A stretch of DNA of 64,000 nt from Petrosia ficiformis (lineage: Eukaryota; Porifera; Demospongiae; Haplosclerida; Petrosiidae). Positions within the stretch are counted from its first letter, which is position 1. Each line of letters begins with the position of its first letter. The position numbers were made by a program, and so were the translations under genes. Below, in pieces: positions 22,630 to 35,092 of the stretch. The stretch lies in contig OX345641.1 of the NCBI GenBank assembly GCA_947044365.1, positions 3,937,960-4,001,959 of the forward strand, read 5' to 3'. Under the pieces are notes generated by a model. The model ran no database searches. It was not told where the DNA came from and worked only from the letters and a program-made list of their open reading frames with translations.

Positions 22630-24735
22630 TTATTATGCATAATATAGTATATAAATGTATTTACCACCGAAGGAATGTTGCAAAACACTTATCACTACTA
22701 TTTGCTTCCTTATATTACATTACTATATACATGTGTGTAGTATGAAATATGCAAAAGGAATATGCAATTGTATGAAGTAAATACACAGTATGGTAACTCC
22801 AGAGGTATTGAATGTTTCTTGGCATCTTCTTTTCTGCTTAATATATTAATTTATAGAGTCAATTATATTGCAATGCTTTGTTTATAGTAAATGTTAAACC
22901 ATCACAGTAGTTCAGTAAACCAAAAGCAGGTGAGTTTATATTTTACATAGTTAGCTTTACAAAGTATGGTAATCGTTGACACTCCTAATATTGACTGTTT
23001 TCAAATTTAATGTTATACTGTGCAAAAGGTTATTGATGGTTTACAGTAATAAGAGTATTTGGGAAAACACAGTTTGTTCAACTAATCTAATTTTGGTTGA
23101 AACATCAAATCAGTTTTTAAAGTGATATTGGCTAAACATAATTTATTGTAATATTATTAATACTTCACAGTTGTCTATTATTATAATACTTTCTGTTTGC
23201 TAAATATAAATAATTAGTGACCTTTCAAAGATAGAAAGTTGAGTACAAACAATATTGGCAAATATATTTGATTACTTTAGAATCAGCCAAATGGTGCTCT
23301 GAATATAACATTTGTCCTAATTGTAGCACTTAATGGCTTCGTGTATTACTATAAATATTGATTCCCACTTTATTACTATTGCTATTACTATGTCATCTAA
23401 AACTACTACTATTATTATTAAGACATTTTTTGATTACTATAATAATCCATGCACTGCCTGTCTTGTTAACTAGAGTACACAATGCACATAACTTTACTTA
23501 TGTGTTCTATAATCTGAGATAGATGTTTACATATATTTACTTACTTATTATTGGCTAATCATATTAGTTAGCAATGAAGTTAGTACACATTTCATATAAT
23601 CATTACTCATTCAGCTCATTTGCATAGCAAGTTGGTATCTAAGAAACCTAAAGACTACATGATTTTTATCGAAGCCAAATATCTATAAAAAAATAGCTGA
23701 ATAGGGATGTTTAAATGCAAGTACTTGAAATTGGCTGAGTTTGATAAATACAATCACACAGTGCCACAATAAAATAACATACCAATTTTTATGAAGTAAT
23801 TAGTGTTGTTTTATAGTACGGCAATAGTGACCACTTTTAGTTAGTTATAGTGTGACGATTTCTTCAAACTTTCAGTGAATGGAACATTTTTGGAAGGTTA
23901 GTGATTACACTAACCTGCTTGTTTCATTAAGTCGGATTGTATTGTTTTGAAAATTATTGTTATAGTATGTAAGAAGTCACAAAATTACAACATTTATATA
24001 TATCTAGTCATAAATACATGTAAATAGTAAGATTCAGTTATTTAATATATAATAACAGCAATATCATTCATGTTAACTATCAATCTGTTACATCACATTT
24101 CTTATAATTGTTTAGTGCAACAACGTATTGAAAAACAAGTATAAAAGTTGTTTGAGAAAGGATGCTACTACTTCCCAGCACTAATGATGAGGTATCATTT
24201 TTTTACATGCATTCAGTATAATATAGGAAGCATCACAAAACTGTGATATCAACTAGAAGCATGCAAAAAAGGGATCATGAGACAAATAATCATAAGCATA
24301 ATTACAATCTCATAATGAATGTGTTACAAATATCTTTAACAATAAGTAATAATAACACTGAGAGATTCTCCTCCTTAGTACAAAAATTAAGACTTTTATA
24401 TGCAACACAAGAGAACAATCTAGAATACTACAGTCTAGAATATTCTTATGACTGGCACAAACCAGCTTGTACTATCAAAGGTGCTAATAAACCACACAAA
24501 TAAATATCAATTACACAAAAGTTGCTAATTAGTCATAAGTTCACTAGTTCAGGCAATCTTGTTTACCACAGAATGGTGTTAATATACCCATACAACACAA
24601 CAACTGAATGGGTAAGAGCTTAACAGATGTCTACAATAACTTGAAAACATCTTCCCATTTTGTAGTGATATATGTAAAAATTTGAATGCATTTTAAATTT
24701 TTTACGCTATATTGGAAATCCTCACTGTTTATATT
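22630..24735. other. Gene-poor AT-rich stretch
   Basis: I see no convincing gene, RNA or structured repeat in these 2.1 kb. One 86-codon open frame at 24243-24503 has low-complexity composition and no recognisable motif. Confidence 0.4.
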
Positions 24736-24741
24736 ATTATT

Positions 24742-25470
24742 TTATGTAGCCAACCATGCATGGTTCTGATATAGCAATTCAATTGTTATTTCTCTGATAT
24801 TCTTACACAACTTACTTGAAGCTTGTTTAATATCTACCATCTCGAGTAACAAGGTAGCATGATCATAGACTTTGTACTCAGCTAATGGTAAATAATCTAC
24901 CATTTCATGTGATCGATAAAAAAAATGTTTTGATCGTAGACAACCAAAATACTGAATTTCATCAGAATCAGATCCCATCTAGACTGGCTTGCCATCTCGC
25001 ACAAAAACTGAACAATACAAGAAGATCAACAGTAGAGTTGTGATTTATAAAGTAATCTTGAAGATGGCAGTCATTCCTCAGAATGAAATCACTATTTAGA
25101 GTACTGGAATCCCCTCTTTTTCTTCAATCTTGGGCTTCAGATTTTCAATGCTATCAGCAGGAGTTGAATGAAATGACTAAATAAAACCAATCTCCGTGTC
25201 ATTTGTCAACTTATACCTGCACTCTGAATAATTAACTTCATTGATAATATTTGCTATTCCTAACGCACGATTACAATGTAAGTACAAAATGTGGAATGAT
25301 TGCTGTTAGTTTTCAGCCAAAAATATTTCAAGATGATGGAGAGCTCTAGATCAATAGCTCCTCTTATTTTCTGCAATATTTTGCTACAGCCATCTGTAGC
25401 CCGCAAATCCATACTTAATACACTCCCTGCTCACAGGACACATAGATCCCGCGTAACCAGCCCCTCCCAC
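24742..25470 (-). pseudogene. Decayed copy of the Ubl / UPA gene
   Basis: Reading the minus strand from 5' to 3': about 25460-25330 resembles the exon at 1781-1601 of the Death-domain gene (shared ATDGC, and a following E-L-S pattern). About 25190-25090 resembles a ubiquitin core (DSIENLKPKIEEKEGIP). 25080-24742 resembles the fifth and sixth Ubl repeats (INHNSTVDLL, then DEIQYFG, HEMVDYLPLAEYKVYDHAT) with stops and a frameshift between pieces. Both kinds of piece side by side suggest that Ubl and ZU5/UPA exons came from one kind of gene, although their order is not that of the main copy. Confidence 0.7.
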
Positions 25471-25499
25471 TCTAAACGAAGCAGCTGGCCATTGTAAAG

Positions 25500-25665
25500 T
25501 CGTCCAGTGATATTATTGGTGTGAGAGTGAAAAATGTCCCCCATAAATAATGTCTCCCAGACATTATTTACTAGTGAAGTTTGTCTCCCTTGGACACAAT
25601 TTACCAGTGAATATCGTCCCTTCCAATGAATAACGTCCCAGGTAAAATAACATTTGTGTTAGATA
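25500..25665. repeat. Degenerate GTCCC-based repeats
   Basis: Two adjacent units of about 32 bp contain TGTCTCCC with a local mirror (AGACA, GGACA) and end in TTTAC(T/C)AGTGAA. Partial units flank them. Meaning unknown. Confidence 0.35.
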
Positions 25666-26231
25666 GACACTCAGCCATAAGTAGATGCTCCCTGGAACAT
25701 TCTGAAATGGGGTAAAGAAAAGAATATTACAAAAATTAGACGTACATGGGATGGGATTATACAGATTCGCCTACTCTGTTTTAGCCTACACGCAATCAAT
25801 TCCCGTGTTCGCCTACGAATTATAAATTTCAGTTTAAATTGATTTATATGGGACACATAAAACTTACACAATTAACTAGAAAGTGCTGACTCAGCATCAC
25901 CTCGCAATTCACAGAACCGGACGTACAGCCTGTAGGCGGAGAAACAGTGTCAGTAAGAACACGTGCGAGGAGTTGAAGATGACGAAGAGAGGTTTAGAAT
26001 GTTTACTTTGAGGGAGTTGGTTTGGTGGAAGATAAGGCAGTAAATGCAACTGTACATGTGGTTTTGAAAAAGCTTTCTCCCATAAATAAAAGTAGAAATT
26101 CGACATGCAACTACTACAACAGATGAGCAAAAGGAAATGCAGTTTGTTGGGTTTGACTGTGACAGTCATGCTAAACTGTCTGGCTGTTGCTCCAGCAAGG
26201 AGGCTGTTATGATTAAGAAGTACCAAATCAA

Positions 26232-26450
26232 CTATACCCTGGCACATCTTCTGCTCTGGTAGTTCTTCATCAAATAGCTATTTTTTCTAAACGTTTGCGT
26301 GTTCTCCAGGTTACTTTCATTCAGCCTTTGTCGTTTCTTCCTCTCTTTGTCTTTTTCCTTAATTGCATTCTTCTTATTGATATCTTCTCTGTCTCTCTCT
26401 GCCCGTTCGTGAAGTGTAGCTAATCTTTTACACCTTTCCAAATCCGCCAT
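26232..26450 (-). CDS. Hypothetical charged N-terminal exon
   Basis: From ATG at 26450 the frame reads MADLERCKRLATLHERAERD and goes on as a highly charged Lys/Arg/Glu-rich helix-like stretch (EKDKERKKRQRLNE) for about 60 residues. A possible donor lies near 26235 (CAGG|GTATAG), so it may be a first exon. I do not recognise the family. The surroundings contain inverted repeats, so it could be transposon-borne. Confidence 0.35.
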   Translation of the reverse strand: MADLERCKRLATLHERAERDREDINKKNAIKEKDKERKKRQRLNESNLENTQTFRKNSYLMKNYQSRRCARV

Positions 26451-26850
26451 GCTGCAACTGTCCATCCCTCCCATTAGCACTATGCATGCGCCGGCGCTAT
26501 GCATGTGAACGTGATGCGGCTAATAGCCGGCTATGGTTTAGGGGTTAAATTAACATTCCTGAAGCGTGACAGACATATATATATATAATTATAAGGCCCC
26601 GGCTACGAGACCAAGTGCTGTCACGATTAATTGCCTCGCTAACGCTCGGCAATAAGGTGGTACTAGGGAGTGGGCGGATGCGACTCCAATCGCTTTCAAA
26701 ATACAATATAATATAATATGAGTCAAATTGGATGTAATACAACCTTCATATCTTATAATCACCTGTATACTGTCCTGGAATTGATAAAACGTATATAAAA
26801 TCTCCATTTTTTCATTTGCAAAAACTACAAAACCACGAAAGCCACGCCCA

Positions 26851-26980
26851 CCATACATGGCGTGCACCAAGTACACATAGCCGTTTAATAGTCGCTCTCC
26901 CGAGTTTTGAGGGGGTGCGGCTGGGGACGAGACTAGCCGTTTAAAATGGCTATGTGTACTTGGTGTACGCCATGTATGGT
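26851..26980. repeat. Inverted-repeat element
   Basis: CCATACATGGCGTGCACCAA and the following ACACATAGCCGTTT at 26851-26887 are mirrored at 26938-26980. The loop is about 50 bp. It lies inside an open minus-strand frame (27110-26589) that I regard as chance. Confidence 0.7.
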
Positions 26981-27109
26981 TGTGCATTTTCTGCAAATTC
27001 ATTTTACAGTTACAAGAGGCTGAAGAAAGCTGAATTCTGTAGCTTTTCAGTGAAACCTTAAAATCTACTTTTCTAGGCACTATCAAACTCTGATCTTTCT
27101 CAGAGAGCA

Positions 27110-27930
27110 ACTACAGTTACCTTGCCAGGGTTTCCCACCCACCGCCCCCTCCAGTGAAACATTAGGCCCAATAATTATACCCCCGGGTGGGTGTGGCTTC
27201 CAAAAGATACAGATTGTATGCTGGCAAGACTAGAAACCTTTTGGAGTTTCATCTACACCTTCCCCTAGTACAACCTTAATAATTTTCATTGAATACTTTG
27301 ATGAATAACTAATAAAGGAATTGAATTTTTTTCTTCAGTACATAAGAAGGTAAGGTAAAGTATATAATAACAATAATAAAGGAATATTAGCTAGATATGG
27401 AAGGAGAATACGACGAGACTTACAGTTACTTATGTTTTGGCAATATCCACTTAGTTAATTATAGTGCGACTGTTTCATAATCTTAATTAATTAATTATGT
27501 ATTATTACAGCGAATCATTTGCATCTGGCTCAATATTAAATGGTTCATTGTAAAAAAGTAATAAAATATTATATGTTTAAATTTCATATACTAGTCAATA
27601 TAGAGCAAAATAGCTTGACAACAAAGCAGCCTTGATTTATACAACCTCTGGAGGAATTGAAACTCATGTAACCAAATGAGGGTTAAAACAACCCATTTAA
27701 TTATACAGTGTTGAGTTGCTTTATTTAAGCATTGTGCTAGTTAACTTGAACTATAACTAAATTTTTTTTAGCAACATAGAGAAAGCATGAATTACAGCTA
27801 GGTACATGTATATATTAATACTGTTTTGTCTGATTACTAGCTACAACATGAGTACCACTGGAATGTAACTGTTGTATCATAAATGCTAAATTCTACTGAA
27901 TAAGAATGAAAAAGTAAAGTGAAAAAACGC
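27110..27930. other. Non-coding gap
   Basis: Nothing recognisable beyond AT-rich sequence. Confidence 0.35.
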
Positions 27931-27932
27931 TT

Positions 27933-28006
27933 GTAGTCACTGCATGGGATCGAACCAGGGCCACTGACTTCAGTCACCAGTGCTCTCACCACTGAGCTAC
28001 GACAAC
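27933..28006 (-). tRNA. tRNA-like sequence (pseudogene or SINE head)
   Basis: The minus strand has an A-box-like TAGCTCAGTGGTGAGAGC with a GCTC/GAGC D-stem and a B-box-like GGTTCGATCCC at normal spacing, total about 72-74 nt. The acceptor stem pairs poorly, the T-stem has one mismatch, and no clean 7-base anticodon loop with U33 forms. A functional tRNA is therefore unlikely. Confidence 0.5.
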
Positions 28007-29554
28007 CAGACAACCATCAGCACTTCACAATCCTCTGTATATTTACCTTTCCTCTTTCAGCCTTTGTCATTACAATTTATCGTATATTTTCAATGTGAGG
28101 CGAGAACAGCAAAACATTACATGTAGTATTACACTTTATTATTGTTCAAGGAATGACCAACAAAAAAGTTATGATTATGTCAGAATGAAGTGAAATTGTT
28201 GTTGTTCTTTCAATAAAATTCTATACATGTGAAATTACAATTTCTGAGTTTGTGACTTCTACCCTATATCACAAAGATTATACGGTGTCTGCCATACTGG
28301 ATAGCCCTTGATGTTAAGTGCTGTTGCAATACAAGACTTGGTTATCTAAAAGAAGCACATTGACAGTTGTTGTTTTAATCGCAAGTATTACTTGACACCC
28401 CAAAGATACTATTCACACAAGAAGGTAAATTTAGATGAATATCATCATAATTGTAAATTATATTTATGTATACAAATTATGCGAATAATAATTTTTGCTT
28501 AATTAGGTAATGAGCCACTTAAAAAAAGAGAGTAACAAGTATTGTATAACTAACTGGTTTACTCTTACAATATGTTTCCTAATTCATTTCTTTATTGTGA
28601 CTAGTAATAATTGGATCTGCTACTTATTGAATCATTTTCACAAAAACATTTGGATTGCTGCACAAGGTGTTGGCTTTCTCATGTATCTTGTTTTCGGATG
28701 GATTGCTGATGTTTGTGTAACTCAATACAGAATGATGAAAATGTCATATATTTTAGTATTAAGTAGTTCTTTACTGATGTTAAGCACAGCAATTGTGATT
28801 ATTTTAAAGCCAGCTATAAAACCTGTTGGCATCTTCATAACGATAATAATAATAGTTGGAATAACAGGTTTTGGAATGTATGAATCAAATGCCATTCAAT
28901 TTGGTATGGATCAAATGCTTGAAGCTTCATCAGAAAAATTAAGTTCATTCATTCATTGGTATTATTGGACTCTGCATTTAGGCCAGGTATAGTGATACTC
29001 TATATTATTGTAATCCTTATTTTTTATGTGCGACAGCAATGTGTAATTTATTTAGACAACAGCCATGATGATTTGAAAACACTTGATATAATAATATTAC
29101 TTCTGTCAGTGAGTCAAATTGTGCTGATTATTATTGGTATGTATGTTTGAAGAAATCAAGAAAACATGTTTTCATAAATCCTGTCAGAATAAATCCCTTT
29201 AAAGCAGTATTTAGTGTGTTAATATATGCCTGGAAACGCAAGTATCCAGTAAATCGTAGTGCTTTACATATTGGGAGAGTGATATTCCATCTCGTATAGA
29301 TTTAGGTAAATACAAATTTGGAGGACCCTTTGCAAATGAACAAGTAGAAGATGTCAAAACACTTTTGCAACTTTTAATTTTCATAATTTCACTTTTTGGT
29401 TTCCAGTTGTCAGGAGATGGATATTCACTAAGTCATAAAATGATGAATAAGTTAGGTTGTCCTATAACATGGACTATGCTATTATTAGTACTGAATCCAG
29501 AACATGTAACATTACTTGTAATCCTGATTGGAATACCACTGTATCAGTCCATTA

Positions 29555-32500
29555 CCCTCGCCGCGTAGCGTAGGCGGAAGGGTACGGTAATCGTTTTGTC
29601 TGTGTGTGTGTGTGTTAGCACTTTTTCTGGAAAAATAAAGACATTGACAATTCAAGCGAGGTACTGGTAGACTTCAAATTATACAAGGAAAAAAATTAAC
29701 GTAGGAATTCTTCTAAAACCTTTTGGTTCTAAAGTTATGACAATTTTTATAACTCACTATTACCGTTTAACGACTTTAAGATGAAACGAGGGCAATAACG
29801 AGAGTAAATATGGACACACAAACACAAGTGATCCTGTTTCATGGCTGTCGCTAGCCAAGAAACACTTCAAACCACCAAAACAATCGAGGTAATGGTTGCT
29901 ACTACACCACCATTGATGCAAGATAGAAAGCTACCTAGCTCCACCTACAGGTATGTGCACGTACGTGCATGCTTGCATACTAAACACGTGGTAGAGGTGA
30001 TTCGTTTTCACACGGAGACTTTAGAGGTAGACTTGAGATCTTTTTCGAAGGAAAACAGAGAATAAGATGCAAGATATATACATGTATACAAATTATACAT
30101 TTCTTTCATTGATATTCTTATTTTGTCTTTTAGGATATAAAGTTATATATATATATATATAAAACAGTATAATTATAATGACCAGGTGTAAAAATATTAT
30201 TATAGCAGCAGTCTTTTCTTGTGGTTACTGTGTAAACTATTTCTTGTGGTTGTTTTTATTATATTATTATATATAATGGCAAAGAAATTCAATATCAGTG
30301 ATGTAATAGATATTATGATGGACAGTGATGGAGACAGTGATGATGACTTTGATGGTTATATAGATGAAGATGAATTGCTTACAAGAATGGGAGATGAAAT
30401 CGATAATGATAGTGAAATAAACAGTAATGATGATGATGATGATGATGATGATGGTGGTGGTGATGGTGATGATAATGGTAATGTTGACAAAGAACAAAAT
30501 GGGATAGACATCCAAGAAGTCAACTGGTCATCTGGCTGCTGTAATGATATGACCAATAAAACTCCATTAGAATTCTTTGAATTGCTTGTGACCGACGATA
30601 TTGTGGACTTGATTGTTGACCAGACAAATCTATATGCCACACAGTTTTTTGAGAAGGAATCTCCTCCACCTAGGTCAAGGGTAAATGAGTGGAAAAAGAA
30701 ACCATTCACATCCATTGAACTTATGAAGTTTTTTGCTATGGTAATAGTAATGGGAGTTATACACTACCCTAGATTGGATGACTATTGGGTTACCTCCTGG
30801 CCATTTAGTTCAAACACATTCTCCCAAATTATGTCCCGAGACTGGTTTTCTTGTATTCTCAAATTTTTACACTTGAACAATAGCGAAATGATGCCCAAAA
30901 AAGGTGAAACTGGTTATGATGCCCTATATAAAGTGCACCCTATGTTGGAGAAACTTTTACAAAATTTTAAATGTAACTACAATTTGGGAAGGCAGCTGTC
31001 TATTGATGAGCGCATGATTGGTTTCAAGGGACGCATATCCTTTATACAGTACATGCCTAAAAAACCAACGAAATGGGGGTTGAAAGCATACGTACTGGCA
31101 GATTCTACAACTGGGTACACATACAGTTGGATATTGTATACAGGTTAGTGAAATCACATAAATATTACATTCATACATGTACTGTTTTACCTACTACAAT
31201 ACACCTGTGTACTGTTTTACTTACTATACTATAGGCAAGGATTCATCACTGGATACCAGTTGTAGTAGTGTTATAGATGCTACTGTGTTCCGGCTCCTAC
31301 AAGGATTAGAAAACAAGGGACATCACATATATACCGACAACTATTATTCCAACCCTACATTATATACAAAATTAAAAGAACTTGGTTATGAAGCTTGTGG
31401 TACTGTGAAGGTGAACAGAAAGGGGATGCCGAAAGAATGGATGAAGGACAAAAAAATTGACAAAGGAGAAGTTAGAAGCAAGAACTTGGGGAATAACTTG
31501 ATTGCTCTACAATGGATGGACAAACGCTTAGTAACTATGATAAGTACTGTACATAATGATGACATGGTTAGTAAGAGGCGCCGAACCAAACATGCAACTG
31601 GTGGACAGGAGATAGAGAAGCCTAAAATGGTAGAGGAGTACAATAGCTATATGGGTGGAGTGGACAAAAGTGATCAGCTTTTGTCCTACTATGGTTTCGC
31701 CCATAGATCGGTAAAATGGTGGAAAAGAGTAGCTTTTCCCCTGTTAGATCTGAGTATCATAAATGCGTACATAATGTATCGACAATCGAAACAAGAGCGT
31801 TACCTTACACATGAGCAATTTAGGATCAACCTGTCGAAAGATTTATTATTGAAAGCAGGCATTTACTTCAATGATATACCAACACAGCGAACATCTGCCC
31901 CTCCTGCTTCCAGACTCACTGAAAGGCACTTTCCGTCTAAGATCCCAGAGCAAGGAAAACAACATCAATTGGACTGCAGCGTATGTAGTGATAGGAAAAA
32001 GGGAAAAAGAAAAATGACTATTTATGTGTCAAAAATGTGGAGTTGCATTATGTGTAGCACCATGTTTTGAACTGCACCATACTAGAGTAAACCCGAAAAG
32101 ATACCTGTAATCTTTATAACTATATAATATACATACATCACTTCATTTTCAAATCTATCTTCATGTCAAGTTACCATAATCATAATACTCATTTTACTCT
32201 ATATTCACGGCATTTGTATCACTAAAGTACACTTTTATTATGATATTTACACTAAACTATACTATCTACTTACCTCAAACTCCAAAAGAATGGTCACAGT
32301 AGTAAGATATAGTCCAGATGAAAAACTGACTGAAACGCTCTTATTTACTGCATACTCAGGTAAAGATATAGCGTCTAGACCAGCAACAATCATTAAATCT
32401 ACGCTCTAGAAAGCCTCCAATAAACATTTTAGCCTTTCAAAGTCCTTTCTCAAATAATAAAGAGCAAACAAAGTCAGTGACCTTCAGTGAACTGCTGACC

Positions 32501-32706
32501 TCAACACACCCTCCGCGTGGGTGAACAATTTGTATACACACGCCCAGCGCGTTAAAAGGGTTAATTTAATGCCCATAAATGTTTTCAAATTTATATTTCT
32601 ATTCCAAAGTATTGTTTGTTTCATACACTTCATTATATATATTTTTTAAATGGAGTGCTTGTATTACTTTGCCACGTAGGCGAGGGTCCCGTCCCGACGG
32701 AGCTGG
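29555..32706 (+). mobile_element. piggyBac-type DNA transposon
   Basis: The element lies between TTA 29552-29554 and TTA 32707-32709; removing it restores the alignment of the transporter pseudogene to its paralogue. The left end is CCCTCGCCGCGTAGCG and folds on itself with GTAGGCGGAAGGGTA. The right end carries the reverse of ACCCTCGCC about 21 bp inside a distinct terminus (GTCGGGACGGGACC then TCCGTC). It holds one transposase gene. Shortened relatives lie at 15289-16052 and 35093-35398. Confidence 0.85.
30276..32071 (+). CDS. piggyBac-like transposase (DDE_Tnp_1_7 type), frameshifted C-terminus
   Basis: Exons 30276-31143 and 31235-32071 join in phase (GT/AG, Tyr-Thr-Gly-Lys). An acidic N-terminal region with a poly-Asp run is followed by a helical region and the catalytic core: first Asp in SIDERMIGFKGR, second in HIYTDNYYSN, third in MGGVDKSDQL. 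This matches the DDD triad of piggyBac transposases, which cut and reinsert DNA through a hairpin. The usual Cys-rich C-terminal zinc domain begins (CSVCSD), then the frame slips in an A-rich tract around 32000-32020. In another frame the expected continuation (MCQKCGVALCVAPCF, HHT) runs to a stop at 32110. The current product would lack that domain. Confidence 0.9.
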
Positions 32707-33966
32707 TTATAAAAAAAGCATTTTGCTAAATATACTTTAAACTTACTGAAAAGGGTTCACGTCGGATTATTTATTTGTTTAATAAGCGAAGGAATTTATC
32801 CTATATTAAGTTTGTTAACACCCTTTTCAGAAAATATTTCTCAATGTTATTTAAATGAGTTCACAAAGGAGAATTCTTCAATTGCTACTCTGTGTCTACT
32901 TGCAAATGCTAAAGCTGTTGTAAATGGAACATGTGAAACAGTTTGCCCTTCAGTTCCAACATACGATAACACATTCTTATTGCTAATAATACCACAAATA
33001 TTTCATGGAATAGCTTATCTACTAGTCTTCATGACAGTTCTTGAGTTCATATGTGCACAAGCACCATACACAACAAAAGGATTGCTAATTGGAATTTGGT
33101 ATTCAACTCTCTCTATCAAATATCTATTAGTTAATATCCTGGATGGATTCATGGTAGAAGAAACTACCATGGCATAAAAGGTTTTTGTATATTTATTTCT
33201 ATTATGTGCTTTTTTTTTGTTTGTAAGTTTTGTCGCTATCGTGAGAGAGATGAGATTGTCAATGAACAAGCTATTATTGAGGAAATATGTGAGAGAGAAT
33301 TAGTACATGAGACTGATCGTGAAGAAGATACTGACAATGAAGATGATGAATTCACACAACTACTTAACTACAGCTAAAAAGACTTTATCATCAGTTTCTT
33401 GTTTTTCCTGATGTATATTCTACTAATGTTTTTAAATTGTGTGAATTTTTATTTTCACTTTCTCTGTTCTTCATTTAATTTGAATAAATACATGTAAATC
33501 ATTTTTTATAGTGCAATAAAGCACATAATAGTTGTACAATATAATGGTTCCTTTTCATGCTTAATTAAAACAGATGAATGCTGTACATCAGGATTTGTTA
33601 TTGATAAAATTAATAAATGAACTAAACACCTGTATAATTATTGTGATTTGTCATCTTCCGTTTCAATGGTTGAAACTGAAGATTTGTGGCTTTTTCTTAA
33701 AGAAATGCTTAAACACTATATGCAGCAGACTCCTCTCATTTTGTTTGCATACACTTAGTTTAATCAGACATGATCTAAACAAAGCTTGATGTATTAACTC
33801 TATGCTTATCAGGAAATCTCATAATACACAACATCCTAAACATTATACCTAATGATATTTAATGTCGCAATTTTCCAAACTTTATTAGTACTTAGTCTAT
33901 TGTTTCGTGAACTTCAAAATCTGTCCTTATACTATCTTGTAAACAGAATACATGTGATGAGTATAG

Positions 33967-34200
33967 TAATATCAGAGAGTATGGTAGTACTCTCTATGTA
34001 GGGATGGCACCGAAAAAAAAAAATGGCCGCCTATACATTACAATTGCAACTAATGAGCTGAAATCTTAGCTAATATATACAATTACGTTCAAATACACAC
34101 ATTTTGATATTGAGTGTTTTTATGACTAACAATATCTTCTAGATGGCCAGAGAACGTCTTTAAAGTAGAGAACCGGCTAGTAGCAAATCTGGCATCACTG
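33967..34200 (+). repeat. Repeat E, copy 2
   Basis: Direct-orientation relative of 14037-14270, starting with the same GAGAGTA...TACTCTC hairpin. Its ATG frame is shifted by a longer A-run and meets a TAG. The second block keeps the frame (WPENVFKVENRLVANLAS). Confidence 0.65.
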
Positions 34201-34378
34201 ATGATTTTTTCATAAAAAAATATATATCTACATTTCTGGAGCTATAAAAGTAGTTCTAGCACAAATATAAATTTCTTTATAGTTAAATTCCATCGAAGTA
34301 TTGTCTTACTGTTCTGTTTCTTGACCTATACAACGAGTACGTGCAGCTACTACAGCAAGCTGTAGTCTCGCTTAGTTT

Positions 34379-34418
34379 AGTCTCGCGGGCCAGCGAAGGG
34401 GCTGGCCCGCGAGACTAG
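34379..34418. repeat. Perfect 16-bp-arm hairpin
   Basis: AGTCTCGCGGGCCAGC and its exact complement are separated by 6 bp. It is GC-rich in an AT-rich context. It probably marks a transposon end, because AGTCTCG-type termini recur near 38075, 38125 and 54898. Confidence 0.7.
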
Positions 34419-34419
34419 C

Positions 34420-34960
34420 TTAGCACTTTCAGTTTTTTAATGTTGTAATTTTACACCATCCTGTCAGAGAGGAAGTACCACACCTACTTATTAGATCACT
34501 AAATTTCACTGCAATGACTGGGTCTTGGATGTACCACACCCCAAATTACTGTAGATTACGAGAGTATACCAATGTGGTGGTGGCATGTCGGCATTCTATT
34601 GTCTAAAACGCCCACGCTTTGTTTGATGTGGTCTATCGGTGCTTTGATTCAAGTGTCTGCCCTTCGATGTTACTTAGGGTACTAAAAGTGAAAGGAGAGT
34701 AGAAGGGGATGTTGATGTATTGTGTGATGTACAGACTTGGTTTCTAGCTGGTTCTAGTGAGAGAGAAAGGGATGTTGGAACAATATGTGACAAATAGCGT
34801 TCGCTTGCAGACTTGAGTAGATACTGTGCTTGCAGTAATTGGTAAGCAAGGTTGAGGTGACTGTAAGATTGCTCTAGTAGTTGGAAAAGGTTGCAAATTG
34901 CCTGCAACGAAGGTTTTGAATTTAATGAGATGCTGAGCCACACCTCGCAATCAGTAAAAT
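34420..34960 (-). repeat. Repeat D, copy 1, with a conserved minus-strand frame
   Basis: About 500 bp are shared with 45283-45830 (AATTACTGTAGATTACGA, AGTATACCAATGTGGTGG, GCTTTGTTTGATGTGGTC). A minus-strand frame ([27 protein letters not shown]) is conserved between copies with mostly synonymous or mild changes, so it was once coding. Family not recognised. Confidence 0.6.
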
Positions 34961-35092
34961 TTATTATATTACATCCATGGTAGGTGTGGTTGGAATTATT
35001 ATTAAAATTAGTTCATTACTTTTTTCAAAAGCCCCCAGGTTAAGAAACTGTAAGTGTTAGTTAGAGTGAGGGGCTGGCTACGCGAGACACAC

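Larger units (their letters stand above)
28510..33376 (+). pseudogene. POT/SLC15-like transporter, frameshifted and split by piggyBac
   Basis: From ATG 28510 the frame follows the intact paralogue at 37978-36245 residue by residue (FGMDQMLEASS, SSFIHWYYW). It breaks near 28986 (two extra bases), again near 29150, loses one base near 29265, and is then split at 29554/32707 by a transposon. It resumes with LLIIPQIFHGIAYLLVF, ICAQAPYTTKGLLIGIWYS, a deletion near 33174, and the tail RYRERDEIVNEQAIIEE. The close match to the paralogue over the full length shows a recent duplication. Several independent lesions mean that the gene was already dead or decayed fast. Confidence 0.85.

Noticed and set aside
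24243..24503. 86-codon plus frame
   Set aside because: Low-complexity Asn/Ser/Lys composition typical of AT-rich noise.
26589..27110. 173-codon minus-strand frame
   Set aside because: It runs through both arms of an inverted repeat and shows no recognisable domain.
30267..30515. Ile/Thr-rich minus frame
   Set aside because: Antisense shadow of the poly-Asp region of the transposase.
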